Shown here in pieces: positions 11,261 to 22,511 of a DNA stretch of 64,000 bases. Source of the DNA: Monosporascus cannonballus. Lineage: Eukaryota; Ascomycota; Sordariomycetes; Xylariales. The notes beneath the pieces are model-generated. The model was not told where the DNA came from, did no database searches, and saw nothing but the letters and a program-made list of their open reading frames with translations. The position numbers and the translations under genes are program-made. How positions within the stretch are numbered: the first letter of the stretch is position 1; each line of letters begins with the position of its first letter. The stretch lies in the NCBI GenBank assembly GCA_004154925.1, contig QJNS01000128.1, forward strand, positions 1 through 64,000, in the 5' to 3' direction.

Positions 11261-13696
11261 TTACTTGGAAGCCGTGGCCTTCCTGCACAACCGACTGTTC
11301 TGGCTCGGCAGGTGCCCGTAGAGGAGCTCCAACGTCTCCCAGTTCTCCGACCCCACAGCCTGGTGGGCGTAGAAGAGGTCGTAAGGGTCGAGCTTCTTCT
11401 TCAGCTCGTACAGCCTCTCGTACTTGTCGCCCCAGAATGAGTGCTGGAAATCAGGCTCGATGTAGTCCGACTCCGAAAGACTGTGGGTCGAAGTCAGCCA
11501 TCAACTAAACTTCATACAGCTTGCAAAGCTTGTGTTATAATCCAAAACCGGGAACCAAGATTACCGTGGTCGCTGGATAATGAGCCTGTGGAAATTCCTG
11601 AAGAGAGCTAGTTGAGAGTGGGTGAAGAGTTAACTTACTAGGCACCGGAACCAGGGGAGACTTCGCGCCAGCGCTGGCCCCAGTCATCCGTCAAACGGCG
11701 ACTCCTCGTCTCGATCTCCTCGGGGCCGGCATCCTGCTCCCAAGAGGCCAGGTGGACGCCGTGGAACACGGTCTTACGCCAGGCGGGGTTGACAGCGTTG
11801 TCGGGGTACCCGGACCCGGGGCTCGCGGCGATGTGGCGGCCGATGACGGCGCCGCCCTGATCGACGACGTAGCGGACGGCCTCGAAGGTATTTGACACCG
11901 CGGTCTCGTCCTCCCAGCTGGAACGTGGGAATAGACGGCTGCCGGCGCGGCTCTCGCCGGAGCCCCAGGCCTCGAGCGGGAACGACGCGTCCCACGCCTC
12001 GTAGAAGCTGTCGTATTCGGAGAAGACGGGCTCGATGGGTATGCCAAGGCGGCCGGCGAGGTCGTCGAGCAGCGATGCCGCGAGCGCCTCGAGCGCCGAC
12101 CGGCTCATGTTCGGGGCAAACCACGGCTTCATCGCGAACATGCAGTTGCCGCCCATCCCGACGAGGCTGAAGTAGCCGTTGGTGCCCGCGTCCGTGTAGT
12201 TGATGAAACCGCCGAAGTAGGTCCGGACGCCGCCCCAGAACTGGTCCACCGTGACGTTCTGGCTCGTGGAGAAGCTGAATGTCAGCGTCGTTACCGGCGT
12301 CTTGGGGAATGCTTTGACGACCATCGAGGTCACCACCCCGTATGTGGAGCCGCCTCCGCCGCGCAGGGCCCAGAAGAGGTCGGGGTTCGATGTCTCGCTA
12401 GCCGTGACGAAGCGGCCGTCAGCGGTGACGACCTCCATCGAGAGGACCTCGGTAAATGTTAGCTAAAGACGGAAGGTTCTGTTCTGGTAAAGGTAGGCTT
12501 GCTTGGTCTGCTGCCATGCCGAACAAACTTGACAAGGGGGAATGGCCGCCCCCTTGGGTGTAACCACCCGTAATTCCCACAGTCTTCGAAGTGACCATAT
12601 TAGCGGTCATGCCGAACGGAACTATCCGGTGTTGACGATGACTTACTCTTCCCTCACCGCCGACAAGGGTGACGCCCTCTTTATGGGCAGCCTCATATGC
12701 TTCGTACACCTGGACGCCGGCTCCCAGTTTGAACGCTGGGCCTTTATATGAGCTTTCTTCGTAATTCTCATAGAACTTGATATCCTTCATGTTATGTGTC
12801 CAGATAGAAACCCCACCTGCTCCGGTCGATTTAGCAGCGAAGTCATGGCCCGTGTTTTTGATAACAAGCCGTAGATTGAGATTCCGTGCCAAGTTGATGG
12901 TGAGCTGGACCTGAGCAACGGTGGTTGCACGGATCGACATCTTGGGATAACCTCCTAATGTGCAGGTTGTCTGACCCGGGTTGAGGGAAGGGGGCATACA
13001 GCTCATTCCTTGGAACAGAACGGCGTTGACGGAAGTTGGATCATCAGTGCTAAAGCGAGCGTTAGTTTCTGCCAAATCCATAGGGTCTACCCCATAGAGG
13101 CATGCGCTTACTGGATGTAGGAGTTATTATGCCAATTTGCGCTGATATGTGCACATTTATCAGCGTCTTGGTTTCCAAAATCGCCGAAGCAAGGCGACGC
13201 AAAAGGCGTCGTCTGCATCAGGCCACCTCCGAGCAGGAGGTTGAAGACTCTGTTGGTAACGAAGCCCGGGAAGCCTACGAAGTCGTCCGAGAAGGTCTTA
13301 CAAGTACTGTTTATGGCCGAGCCCAGTTTGACATCCGCTTTAGCAAAGACACCGGGGAAGGCGAACAGCACGGTATTGGTTAACTGTAGGTCTGTGAGGT
13401 TCTTGAGAACCGCGTCAGTGAACTGGCGGGTCTCCCCGTCGAACAAAGGGGCGGTTGCGTTTGTGGATGCCGGGTCCACGACCTCGAAAGCCGGAGCGAC
13501 AGTCTGCTCATTGGCAGCTTTGGGGGAGAAGTCGTCAAGTTAGTTCGTCTGAACCATCGCGATTGCCTTTCAACGATCAAAGGGACTAGTGGATAGACTT
13601 ACGAATAACTTGACCGTCAACCACGAGTGTTTGGGCAACACCGAACATCGGGAGAGCCGAGAGAACGCATGCTCTCAGCAACAAGTCGACCAGCAT
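11261..13696 (-). CDS. Secreted FAD-linked oxidoreductase, berberine-bridge / isoamyl-alcohol-oxidase type
   Basis: Six exons: 13696-13603, 13517-13112, 13049-12647, 12583-12503, 12447-11639 and 11480-11261, encoding about 670 aa. The ATG at 13696 has an in-frame TAG just upstream and begins a signal-peptide-like stretch ([15 protein letters not shown]), so the enzyme is probably secreted. The FAD-binding (PCMH-type) domain spans roughly residues 170-360, with KNTGHDF near 230-236, the likely covalent-FAD histidine region, and [12 protein letters not shown] near 306-317. The BBE C-terminal segment is near 600-650 ([15 protein letters not shown], then [14 protein letters not shown]). Family members oxidise alcohols, sugars or alkaloid-like substrates with O2; the substrate here is unknown. 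The position where bicovalent BBE enzymes have the second flavin-linking Cys reads GGEGRTVG, so linkage is probably through His only. The intron at 12448-12502 is GC-AG. Confidence 0.85.
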
Positions 13697-14494
13697 CGCG
13701 ACCTAGTAGAGAACAGCTCCGATTTTCCCTCAGAAGGGGGCCTGGACAGACATATCATGCGAAATTCACGATCGCGGTAGGCCCTGACGGCTACGGCAAC
13801 AGGAAGCCATATATCTACTGCTGAACCCCCACATATATATCCTAGGGGCCTCGCAGGGATTCTCCTCGCGACAAAAGGTTGGCGAAGGCTTCATTGCGAG
13901 CTGCAGCATTGACATTATACGAATTAGCCAATTAGATAATGCAGGTAGGAACGCATAAGTCCAGAGCGCAAGATCCTCACTCGATATCATTAGCCGGCAG
14001 CAAGATTAACCCTATTTGATGGAGCTGTATGAGAGCACCCGACGCGGCAGTTGAAGAAAGGCCTGGATACGATTTTAACCGTCTCTCCATGGTACAAATA
14101 CAAAATTTGTATTTGAGTAGGTGGAAGATTATACTGGTTACGAGGATGTGTCTGCGTAAGGACCCGTCTGGGATTCTGGAACCATTATATCAGACAGAAC
14201 AATGCCAGGATATCCCAAATAAAGAAAGAATCAGTGCAAGCGGCAGCCAAGGTTATGCTAAGATCTTCGAGGGTCCAAGGATCCAAAAAACGCGGTTACG
14301 ACCCTGAATGGACCCCACTATTCTGATAAGTGGGAGTCCAGGAAACTCAATTTTTCGCAACTCGAGGAGCACGCAATACTTAACAAGTCGTCAAACATCC
14401 TTTTTACACTTATTACCAAGCCGACATATTATCGGAGAATCGCCCTCAGTCTAGCTTTATCCGCTGACATCTAAGCGCTAAATCTTTAGCACCG
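13697..14494. promoter_or_regulatory. Divergent promoter region, oxidase / MTAP
   Basis: These 798 bases separate the starts of two divergent genes and should contain both promoters. An AT-rich TATATAT segment occurs near 13808-13840. The small frames on both strands carry no recognisable features. Confidence 0.4.
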
Positions 14495-15720
14495 ATGGCG
14501 GATCTTCCTGATACTTTCGACCGTAAGTCGTTCTATATGGTAATCTCTCTTTGTTCCTTATCTACTGCCCCTCCAACAGCGGAGGTCGACAGAGAACTAC
14601 CCCGCCAAACTCAATCCCTCCTTCTCTCATGATAGCTTCAAAAACCTCCCGTTGTCAACCAGGAGGCAGCATGTGACTGACACGCCCAATCTCGCGCGCC
14701 TACAGGACCGGTCCACATCGCCGTGATCGGGGGCACGGGCCTGTACAAGCTGGAGGGGTTCCGGCCGATCGCGCGCGTGAACCCGGAGACGCCGTGGGGG
14801 TTCCCCTCGGCGCCGATCCTGATCCTCGAGCACGCCGGAGTGCCCGTGGCGTTCCTGGCGCGGCACGGCGCGCACCACGAGTACGCGCCGCACGAGATCC
14901 CCGCGCGCGCCAACATCGCGGCCCTGCGGCGCATCGGCGTGCGCTGCGTCGTCGCCTTCTCCGCCGTCGGCTCCCTGCAGGAGCACATCAAGCCCATGGA
15001 CTTCGTCGTCCCCGACCAGGTCATCGACCGCACCAAGGGCGTGCGCCCCTTCACCTTCTTCGAGGGCGGCCTCGTCGGCCACGTCCCCTTCGGCGACCCC
15101 TACGACGACAAGATCGCCCAGGTCGTGCGGCGCTGCGCCAAGGCCATGGATGGCGACGGCGTCGTGCTGCACGAGAGGGGAACGGCTATCTGCATGGGTG
15201 AGTCCGGAATGCACGTTACACTTGGCGCCTCGGCGCTCGGGCCCTTGGGAGGTTGATTGATGCAGAGAGAAAAAAAAAACATGCTGACGGGTTGTTGCTG
15301 TTGCTGTTTGAAACAGAGGGACCGCAATTCTCGACGCGCGCGGAATCGAACCTCTACCGCTCCTGGGGTGCGTCCGTGATCAGCATGTCGCTGCTGCCCG
15401 AGGCCAAGCTGGCGCGCGAGGCCGAGATGGCCTTCCAGGTCATCTGCATGGCGACCGACTACGACTGCTGGCACACGACCGAGGACGTCGACGTGTCCAT
15501 GGTGATGCACTACATGAACAGCAACAGCCGCAACGCGCGGCGGCTGGTCGGCGCCGTCCTCGACGAGCTCTGCAAGAACGAGAACAGCGACCTCGTCACC
15601 GCCAAGCACTGGGAGGGCGCCAGCAAGGGCGCCGTCATGTTCCTCACCAAGCCCGAAGGCCGGAGCCCGGAGGCCGTTAGGAAGGTCGAGTATCTCTTCC
15701 CCGGATTCTTGCAGGAATGA
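14495..15720 (+). CDS. S-methyl-5'-thioadenosine phosphorylase (methionine salvage)
   Basis: Exons are 14495-14522, 14706-15197 and 15317-15720, encoding about 307 aa (MADLPDTFDRPVHIAVIGGT at the start). The enzyme splits 5'-methylthioadenosine with phosphate into adenine and 5-methylthioribose-1-phosphate, the first step of methionine salvage. The family glycine motif GGTGLY is near residues 18-23, and the phosphate-site region FLARHGAHHEYAPHEIPAR near 55-75. The purine/ribose region SVISMSLLPEAKLAREAEM near 185-205 is followed by MATDYDCWH, whose Asp residues contact adenine in this family. Length is close to the yeast Meu1-type enzymes. Introns of 183 and 119 nt keep frame. The exon GC content is very high at third positions compared with neighbouring genes. 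The tiny 28-nt first exon rests on frame continuity and a good GTAAGT donor. Confidence 0.93.
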
Positions 15721-16795
15721 AGGATGAAGCATGTTCGGGTCGAGGGGATGATGCATGATACAAATGTGAATACCGATAGATGACATGGTAGACGGCGTTA
15801 GGAGCGCTGTGTTTCATTTAGAGTCGGTAGATAGGTCGCGGGGTCACATCTTGTAGGCTATTGCGCGAAGACATGTATCAACTGCGTCAGCCTTGAGAAT
15901 AGGCCCTATATAGCCGGACACACATATATAGAGGTTGTGGACTCAATTAAGGCTACTTATACGACAATAGCCAACACGGACCTACTATAAGTTCTGTTTC
16001 ATTGGTTTTTCAACACTATAGAGGCATTAGAACTTGCCATGTGTACGTAGGGGGTTTACAAGTCGCCTTCAACCCCCTTTCACCCTCAATAGCCTAGAAG
16101 CTCCTGCTGGAATGACTCGGCAGCAGCCGAATGACGGAGCCTGGGTCTATGGCTTTTGCATTATCTAGGACGTTGAACGAACTGGCAGGGCATTGCAAAA
16201 TGACCAAGGCAGATGGATACGTTAGGACAGCTCGGAGGCTATTCTCGTGTACGTAATATAGTGGGCCAGCACCTGTACAACTTGGATAAAAGCTTGAATT
16301 CAGCTTGAACGACACGTTCATGAAATATGATGCGGCTATGTTAATATGAATGCCTCGTTATAATATTACGAGCTAGAGGGCCCTCGGTTGCGATGGGCAG
16401 TAATCACCCAAGTTCAAAGATCACGGCCAGGTCGAACTATGTTCGGCTCAAGCCGCAGCTTAATGCCTTGATGAGCACCCCACCTCTACCCCCTTTGTAA
16501 AGTCGTATAAGGAAGCAACCATTCGACCAACAGCCGGCGGGGCCAGTATACACTGAACAATAGCACCAATCTACTCCTGACCCTCTCTCATGGGGAGACG
16601 GGAGACATATATCCAAGACGACAGCTTGACTAAAATCATCCTTTTATTCTGTCTCCTCCATAATACACACATGATTCCTTCTCAAAACGCCCCCCTCTCT
16701 CCGTCTACCCCCATCTCTTCTAAGCTCCGCATGCGGCTCTTCAAGTAGCCGCCCCCAGTCTCATGACGGCAAACCCAACCCCCTCGGACCAAAGC
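15721..16795. other. Convergent intergenic region, no gene supported
   Basis: This is 1.07 kb between the 3' ends of the phosphorylase and MED13 genes. It is moderately AT-rich with several short TATATA stretches. The only frame (16094-16321, minus) shows no family features. Confidence 0.45.
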
Positions 16796-19700
16796 TCACA
16801 TGAGCATATACAGCGCCCGGACCCCCTTCTCCGCAGCCGCGACATGCCACGGCCTAGCATCGACCTCGCGGTCGGTAACGCCACGGGCTCTCGCCAGGGT
16901 CCCCAGAGCCCTATAGTGTGCCAGCACCTCGCGCAGCATGGGCTCATACGCGCGGGGGTGGTGCAAATGTGGGGGCGGCGTGTGGACGGTGGGCGACGGG
17001 GTGGCCGGCTGGACGTGTGCCGGCGTGTGTGCGGGGGGCGCAGCGCCTGGGCTACTGCTAGTGGTGTTACCAGGGCTCTCTTTGGTGCTGCTGCCGGTGC
17101 CGTACTGGTGCACGTACACGACGTTGACCTCGATGAGCACCGGCGGGTCGTCGACCCGAGCCCCGCCCCGCTTGGCTAGGTATCCGCTGATGAGAGCGGT
17201 CTGGCCGAAGTCCGCTGCGGGCGCGTGCGGATTGATGCTGAGGCGGTGCGCGAGGATCGCGCCCCAAGTGTGGTCCGTCACGTCGGTTAGGGTCGAGTCA
17301 GCATCGGAAGGTTCCGGAGCTACAGTGTTTGGTTGTGTGGCAGCGCCAGTGACATGGGTGCTGTCACCACCGCCGCTCCCGCTGCCTGGCGTGAGTGCGC
17401 TCTGCTCCGGGGAGACGGTGGATGGCTGCGGCGTCGAAACAGGAGTGGTATAGAACGCAGAGGCAGCGCTGGTGGGTATCTTGGCAGCCGGGGGAATAAG
17501 CTGCAGGGAGGGATCCGTGTCAACGGTGAGGAGAGTGAGGCTCATCGCCGCTTTCGACTCGGTCTGCGGTAGACTCGCCCATAGATCAATCTCGTGATGC
17601 TCCATGATGCCACATTTGGCGATAATGATGCGCCAGTGCACCTTCCAGGCCGATATCAGTCTGCGAGTTGTCTCCCAGATCTCCCGAGCAACATCGGCGA
17701 ACGGCGTAGAGATGGACTTGCCTTTCCTCCCAAGACAATACGAGGTCGTCAGCTGCTGAACACCCCTGTTGTCTGTCCAGGCTGCTGTGATCCATCTTTC
17801 GTCTACGCTTTGCGCGTACGCGACATGAAGACATGAGTTCTCGTGTAGAAGCGACGCAGATGGGTTAGACGTTAACTTAAAATCAATATGCCGGGGCGGG
17901 GGCTGTTCGAGTACGATAGCTGGGGACGGCATGGGTCCCCCGAAGAGAGTACACCTATCGTATGTCTCCAGAGCTAATTTGGTGAACTCCGCAGGGGATG
18001 GGTTGGCAAGCGAGGTCGACGAGGACACAAAATCTATCGGAATCAGCTGCAGGACCATATCATTGACTATTGGCAATCTCTTGCTCGCTAGTGTCTTCTT
18101 ATACCCCTCAAAAAGCTGATAGAATGCAAGGCAGGATTCAACGATTGATCCAGAAACGTCCGGTGTGAAGACGAAGTAGACGACAAAGTTCGTTTCTTGA
18201 ACTGTCATGGCCGATAGAGCTTTGCAAAGTTTCGCAAAGCCGTTCAATAACGATGGTCCGATAAATGACGAGGATTCACGTAATGGCTCTAAAACCTTTT
18301 CAACATCGAAGGCAACTAGACCATCCGTAATATCATTCGAGCTCGTCAACCGATTGAAGGAGCCCAACTTAAGCGACTCATAGACACTGCGCATACGGTC
18401 CGTAAACACCAGCAAGCTATCTGTCATTCCAGGAAAATCAGGGAAGACACAGATGGCGGTTATGTCTTTGGTTCCTTGGGAGGGGCCTAGCCCTAGACTC
18501 TCCCAGAAGGTCACGGCTGACGGCAGAACAGATAACTTCGACTCGTACCGCCGGAGGGCGAAATGCGGTGATGGAATCTGCCACAAGTTGGAAGGCCTTA
18601 TTTGATCACCGCCGGGTGTCCGCGGCTGAATTCGCGTGGGTTGACCTAGGAAAGGTACATCCTGAACTTCGATGAATGGCCGAAATTGACAATCAGCGGC
18701 GGTTCCAACACAAGCCGGGAGGATGGACTGGAGTTCCAGTACTGAGCGGCGCGTGATATTTAGCAAATCCCGGCGGCAATCGATTTTGGATTGTACATGA
18801 CTTTGAGATGCTGCCAACATTGACAGTGTGGTGGTTGTGGCTTGGTCCGTGAGAATTTGCGCAGCTAGTATGAAGGCGGTATCCGACACAGAAAACTGGA
18901 CATGATAAGGTTCCGGATCGGCGAAATACCTAGTTAGGGGCAAGTCCACTTCAAATTTGGAGAGGTAAGGTAAGTCTAGCGGTATGATCGGTGATGCCGC
19001 ATCAATGCATTCAAGGTCCTTGAACGAGGTGGCAAGAGACTCCCCATCATCGTCGATCCGGCGCCGCCTTGTGCTCATGGATTTCATAGGTGACATTGGT
19101 TCATCGCTTTCGCAGGTAGAATCGTCCTCGTCGGACACGGGACTAAGCTCGTCGGCGTCCGAAGGGGTGCCCTGAATCTCAAGCGGACTTTGGCGGTTCG
19201 ACGTCGAATCCTGAGCGTTCGACACCCGTGCAAACAGCTGGCCGATGTTTGTGGGAGGGTCCTTCAGACCTTTTCGCCCTTTCCCATGACGTTTTAGATA
19301 GTCGGTCGTTGGTGGCGAATTGGAGTCGGGGATGTTTGTTACTTTAGATCGATCGGCTGAATAATGAAACCGCCCGCTGGCCTCATATTTGCTGTTAACC
19401 GCCGACAAGCCAGGGCCAAAGTCTATCTTTTCGAAGATACTGCCGTGTTGAGGGCCGTATATAAGCGAATTTCGTTGAACAGCCCCCTCGTTATCGAATG
19501 AAGCCCTGACCTTTTTGTACACCGCGTCCGGCGTGAAGGGACTGGGTGGCCTCTTTACACCTATATGCTGATGGGGACTCCCCTGTGGAACCGTCTGGCG
19601 TGGCTTTTCCTCTGCTAGTGAGCTCCTTGCATGTCTGAGCTCGGGTTTGGTGAAAACCGGAGAATGCGGGCCTCCCGACATTGGCACGTCCGCCGTCTCG

Positions 19701-21562
19701 ATCCGAAAACTGGGTCCTTCTAAAGACTCAAGACCAACTGCCGGACCAACGGTTGGTTCTGGGTTCGGTATTACTGGGAGGTGAAGCGATCCCAGGTCCA
19801 CGCCGCCTGGCTCTTCATCAAAGAAGTTGAAATCGGCTTCCGTGATGTCTGTATCTCCGAACATGTCAGGCCCTAAATCGCCAAAGAGATTTTCCGAGTC
19901 GAATGACCCCCTTGTTCGATCTCTCTTATTTACCATGTTCTCCCAGTTCCCGCCATTGGGCTCGGTAAGGATATTTGACCCGACGTCAACATCTACCATG
20001 GCGGTGGTGGCCGCGTGGTTGCCTGGGCTAGAAAGAGTACCATCGATGGAGGGGGCCACGCCCGCGATGTTTTGAACGGCGTCGGGTGGCGTCAAATACA
20101 CGGGCCCGGGCGGCGCAACCGTATGGCGCAAGGCTAGAGGAGACAGCGCGCTCACATTCTGAGCTGGCGTGTCCAATAAAGTGGCTTCGTGGGCAGCAGC
20201 ACTGTTCTTTTCCCGTTCGTTCTTCTTCTTTAGCAGCAGTTCATCGCGATCCTTGGCGCCTAAAAACCAAGATTTAGCGAAAGAAAGGGGGTCATAATTC
20301 CCACGCATGCTAGCGGACGATCTCTCCTCTGCCGGGTCCACAACTGCTAGTTTCGAAAATGCCTTGCAGAAGCACAGACTAGACGGCCACGACATGCTCG
20401 GAGAAAATCCAACCATAGGAGTTCGTCTGCCATCGATTTTTTGCTCTGCCGGCTTTCGGCGAACACGGTGGAGGTTCAGCCAACTTTGAGACGCAATGGT
20501 TGAAGATGATATGTTACGGGCTTGCGATAATTTCGAACATATATTACGCCATGGTCCATCGACCTTCTCCGGTCTCAAGCGTGAAACTTGCGTATCTGCT
20601 GGAGACTGCCCCAAACTGCCCGGCGTTCCGGAATCTCCGCCAGCTGCTGCGATAGTTTGATAAGTGGCGAAGACGCCTAATGGGGCAGCTAGGACAGTTA
20701 CACTAAGCGGAGTTAACGGACGGCTGGCATGCTCGGAGAGGGTCGTGATTCCGTCGACGCGCGACAAACTCAATGCAATCAACAGGGCGCCCGAAGTCGT
20801 CAAATAGATGCGCAACGTGCCCAGAACAGCAGATGAATTGCTAGTTGCCGCCCGGCTGGCGTTGGCAAGAAGGAAAGTCCGAGAATTTAATGGCAATGCG
20901 CCCGTCTTAGCACAGAAGTGCGAAGAGATGGCCGAGGCAACAGCGGAGACGAGAGCTTCGTACGCGTCCTTGATGGGCATAGAGGATGAGCTGGTTCTCG
21001 CTTCAGCAGAGACCGACCCCTTGTAATCTTGTTCGGTTCCTGGTATCGGGAGGGATTGCTGAGTAGTCAAGGTGGCCGGTTGAGCGCTCCTGAATGTGGC
21101 ATCGATAGGGCCAGACGAGCTGGAACTGCTGGGAGTATTGGAAGCACTGGGACCAAACAGGCGGCTCTTGGCGAGCCCGAACGGTTCGAAAGCGCCCTCT
21201 TCGACTAGCGACAGAGCATAACCGCATCTTTCGAGTGATTTTGGGAAGCCGGAAGGTCCCGGTTGACCTTCCGGTGTGCCATCCTTCCGGCTAAGGCGGA
21301 AGCACCAGAGGCCCCGACGGACGGCATCGACATGTACGAGGTAACCATCTTTTCGTAGTGGGCTCTCAAGCTCCAGGGCATTGGCGCCAAAAGAAGGGGG
21401 CGGCGGGGAAACAGGCTCGTAGAAGGCGAAGCTGACAGATGAGATATTATTCTGTATGAGAACAGAGACGGCGTTAGTAAAAGGACTCAAGTGATACTGT
21501 CGAAGTTCGGCGGCATCACTCACAATCAATAAGGCATTAGTTTCGTATTCACCAGTATCCAT
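16796..21562 (-). CDS. med13: Mediator complex subunit 13 (kinase-module subunit Med13/Ssn2)
   Basis: Exon 1 is 21562-21524 and exon 2 is 21451-16796, encoding about 1564 aa. Med13 links the Cdk8 kinase module to core Mediator in the nucleus and acts in transcriptional repression and activation. The N-terminal domain begins ALLINNISSVSFAFYEP and extends to roughly residue 330. A long Ser/Pro-rich acidic disordered middle follows. The C-terminal half, from about residue 870 (LPLTRYFADPEPYHVQFSV), carries conserved family blocks such as ITAICVFPDFPG and VDERWITAAWTDNRG. The 72-nt intron (GTGAGT, ACTAAC branch, ACAG) is in frame and free of stops, so an unspliced reading would wrongly insert 24 residues into the N-terminal strand. 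The ATG at 21562 was chosen because upstream codons are only TTG-started. Neighbouring ENP2 is divergent. Confidence 0.88.
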   Translation of the reverse strand: MDTGEYETNALLIVSDAAELRQYHLSPFTNAVSVLIQNNISSVSFAFYEPVSPPPPSFGANALELESPLRKDGYLVHVDAVRRGLWCFRLSRKDGTPEGQPGPSGFPKSLERCGYALSLVEEGAFEPFGLAKSRLFGPSASNTPSSSSSSGPIDATFRSAQPATLTTQQSLPIPGTEQDYKGSVSAEARTSSSSMPIKDAYEALVSAVASAISSHFCAKTGALPLNSRTFLLANASRAATSNSSAVLGTLRIYLTTSGALLIALSLSRVDGITTLSEHASRPLTPLSVTVLAAPLGVFATYQTIAAAGGDSGTPGSLGQSPADTQVSRLRPEKVDGPWRNICSKLSQARNISSSTIASQSWLNLHRVRRKPAEQKIDGRRTPMVGFSPSMSWPSSLCFCKAFSKLAVVDPAEERSSASMRGNYDPLSFAKSWFLGAKDRDELLLKKKNEREKNSAAAHEATLLDTPAQNVSALSPLALRHTVAPPGPVYLTPPDAVQNIAGVAPSIDGTLSSPGNHAATTAMVDVDVGSNILTEPNGGNWENMVNKRDRTRGSFDSENLFGDLGPDMFGDTDITEADFNFFDEEPGGVDLGSLHLPVIPNPEPTVGPAVGLESLEGPSFRIETADVPMSGGPHSPVFTKPELRHARSSLAEEKPRQTVPQGSPHQHIGVKRPPSPFTPDAVYKKVRASFDNEGAVQRNSLIYGPQHGSIFEKIDFGPGLSAVNSKYEASGRFHYSADRSKVTNIPDSNSPPTTDYLKRHGKGRKGLKDPPTNIGQLFARVSNAQDSTSNRQSPLEIQGTPSDADELSPVSDEDDSTCESDEPMSPMKSMSTRRRRIDDDGESLATSFKDLECIDAASPIIPLDLPYLSKFEVDLPLTRYFADPEPYHVQFSVSDTAFILAAQILTDQATTTTLSMLAASQSHVQSKIDCRRDLLNITRRSVLELQSILPACVGTAADCQFRPFIEVQDVPFLGQPTRIQPRTPGGDQIRPSNLWQIPSPHFALRRYESKLSVLPSAVTFWESLGLGPSQGTKDITAICVFPDFPGMTDSLLVFTDRMRSVYESLKLGSFNRLTSSNDITDGLVAFDVEKVLEPLRESSSFIGPSLLNGFAKLCKALSAMTVQETNFVVYFVFTPDVSGSIVESCLAFYQLFEGYKKTLASKRLPIVNDMVLQLIPIDFVSSSTSLANPSPAEFTKLALETYDRCTLFGGPMPSPAIVLEQPPPRHIDFKLTSNPSASLLHENSCLHVAYAQSVDERWITAAWTDNRGVQQLTTSYCLGRKGKSISTPFADVAREIWETTRRLISAWKVHWRIIIAKCGIMEHHEIDLWASLPQTESKAAMSLTLLTVDTDPSLQLIPPAAKIPTSAASAFYTTPVSTPQPSTVSPEQSALTPGSGSGGGDSTHVTGAATQPNTVAPEPSDADSTLTDVTDHTWGAILAHRLSINPHAPAADFGQTALISGYLAKRGGARVDDPPVLIEVNVVYVHQYGTGSSTKESPGNTTSSSPGAAPPAHTPAHVQPATPSPTVHTPPPHLHHPRAYEPMLREVLAHYRALGTLARARGVTDREVDARPWHVAAAEKGVRALYMLM

Positions 21563-22511
21563 ATCGTGATTCGTAACAATCGTGTCGAAGTGAAGGGGGT
21601 GCCCCTCGCGCAAGCAGGCTGGCAGGACAGGGCGAGGGTGATTCTATTGGCGCGCAGAGTTCGAAGACGGTATATATGTGCAGGACCCGCGGGTCATGAC
21701 CTAAGCAAGCACGCTCAAACCAGCTCCTCCTCGTAAGTTATTTTCATGGGCCTAAATTTCCAGCGCCTGCTGGACTCCATCTCAAGGAAGAGGGTCCAGG
21801 AGATGAATAAAGCTTCAGGTGGATAGCTGGATAAGGTATGAAACCGCAGCCTTGGAGTCGCCTTCCGCCCTTTGGTTGAAATGGGACAAGACTGGCCCGA
21901 TTGGTTTTATCCACTACAGCGGGTCTTTAACCAATCACTCCACTGCTGAGCAATCATGGGAAAAGTAGGGCGCCCTTGCTACGGCTCCAAGCCCTCTGCA
22001 AATTGATGCAGGGATAAGCAACAACAGGGCACGTTGCATGGCCGGAGGTTTGGGATCGGAGCCAACCGCGGCTAGACTAATGCAAGCTAATCAACTGAAT
22101 CCGGAAACGACACAATTCGGTAATCGAATAAACCTCTCTGCTGACATAAGTTTTGTCAGCGGCCTAATAACACCCCCTGACCCCGTCATGCCCCGTTTAG
22201 TTGGGTCCATCTAACTAATGCATGGGCGAAGGAGGGACCCCTGAAGCTCCTTCATGGGACCCCCCGTTCCTTATCGTTATCGCCCCGCCAAAATTATTTT
22301 CTGGCGAACGACTTTACTTTGTACCGACCTACTCAACTTTCCGGACAGTGAGTAAGTAACATACCAAACCTTTCCAAGTCGTCAAACACACTATTTCCAT
22401 GCAGTCGGCTCCGAGTTCGTACGACATCAGCAGTACCCTTTTACGAACGCGACGGTAACTTGCGACTTCATACCTTCTCTTTCACTGTACCTCAGGGGTA
22501 TTTCCCGAATA
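21563..22511. promoter_or_regulatory. Divergent promoter region, med13 / enp2
   Basis: These 949 bases lie between two divergent genes. Segments such as TATATATGTG (about 21671) and pyrimidine-rich stretches before the enp2 ATG are present. No coding signal is convincing. Confidence 0.4.

Noticed and set aside
14627..15214. Minus-strand frames opposite the phosphorylase gene
   Set aside because: They are shadows of high-GC codon use in a clearly recognised plus-strand enzyme.
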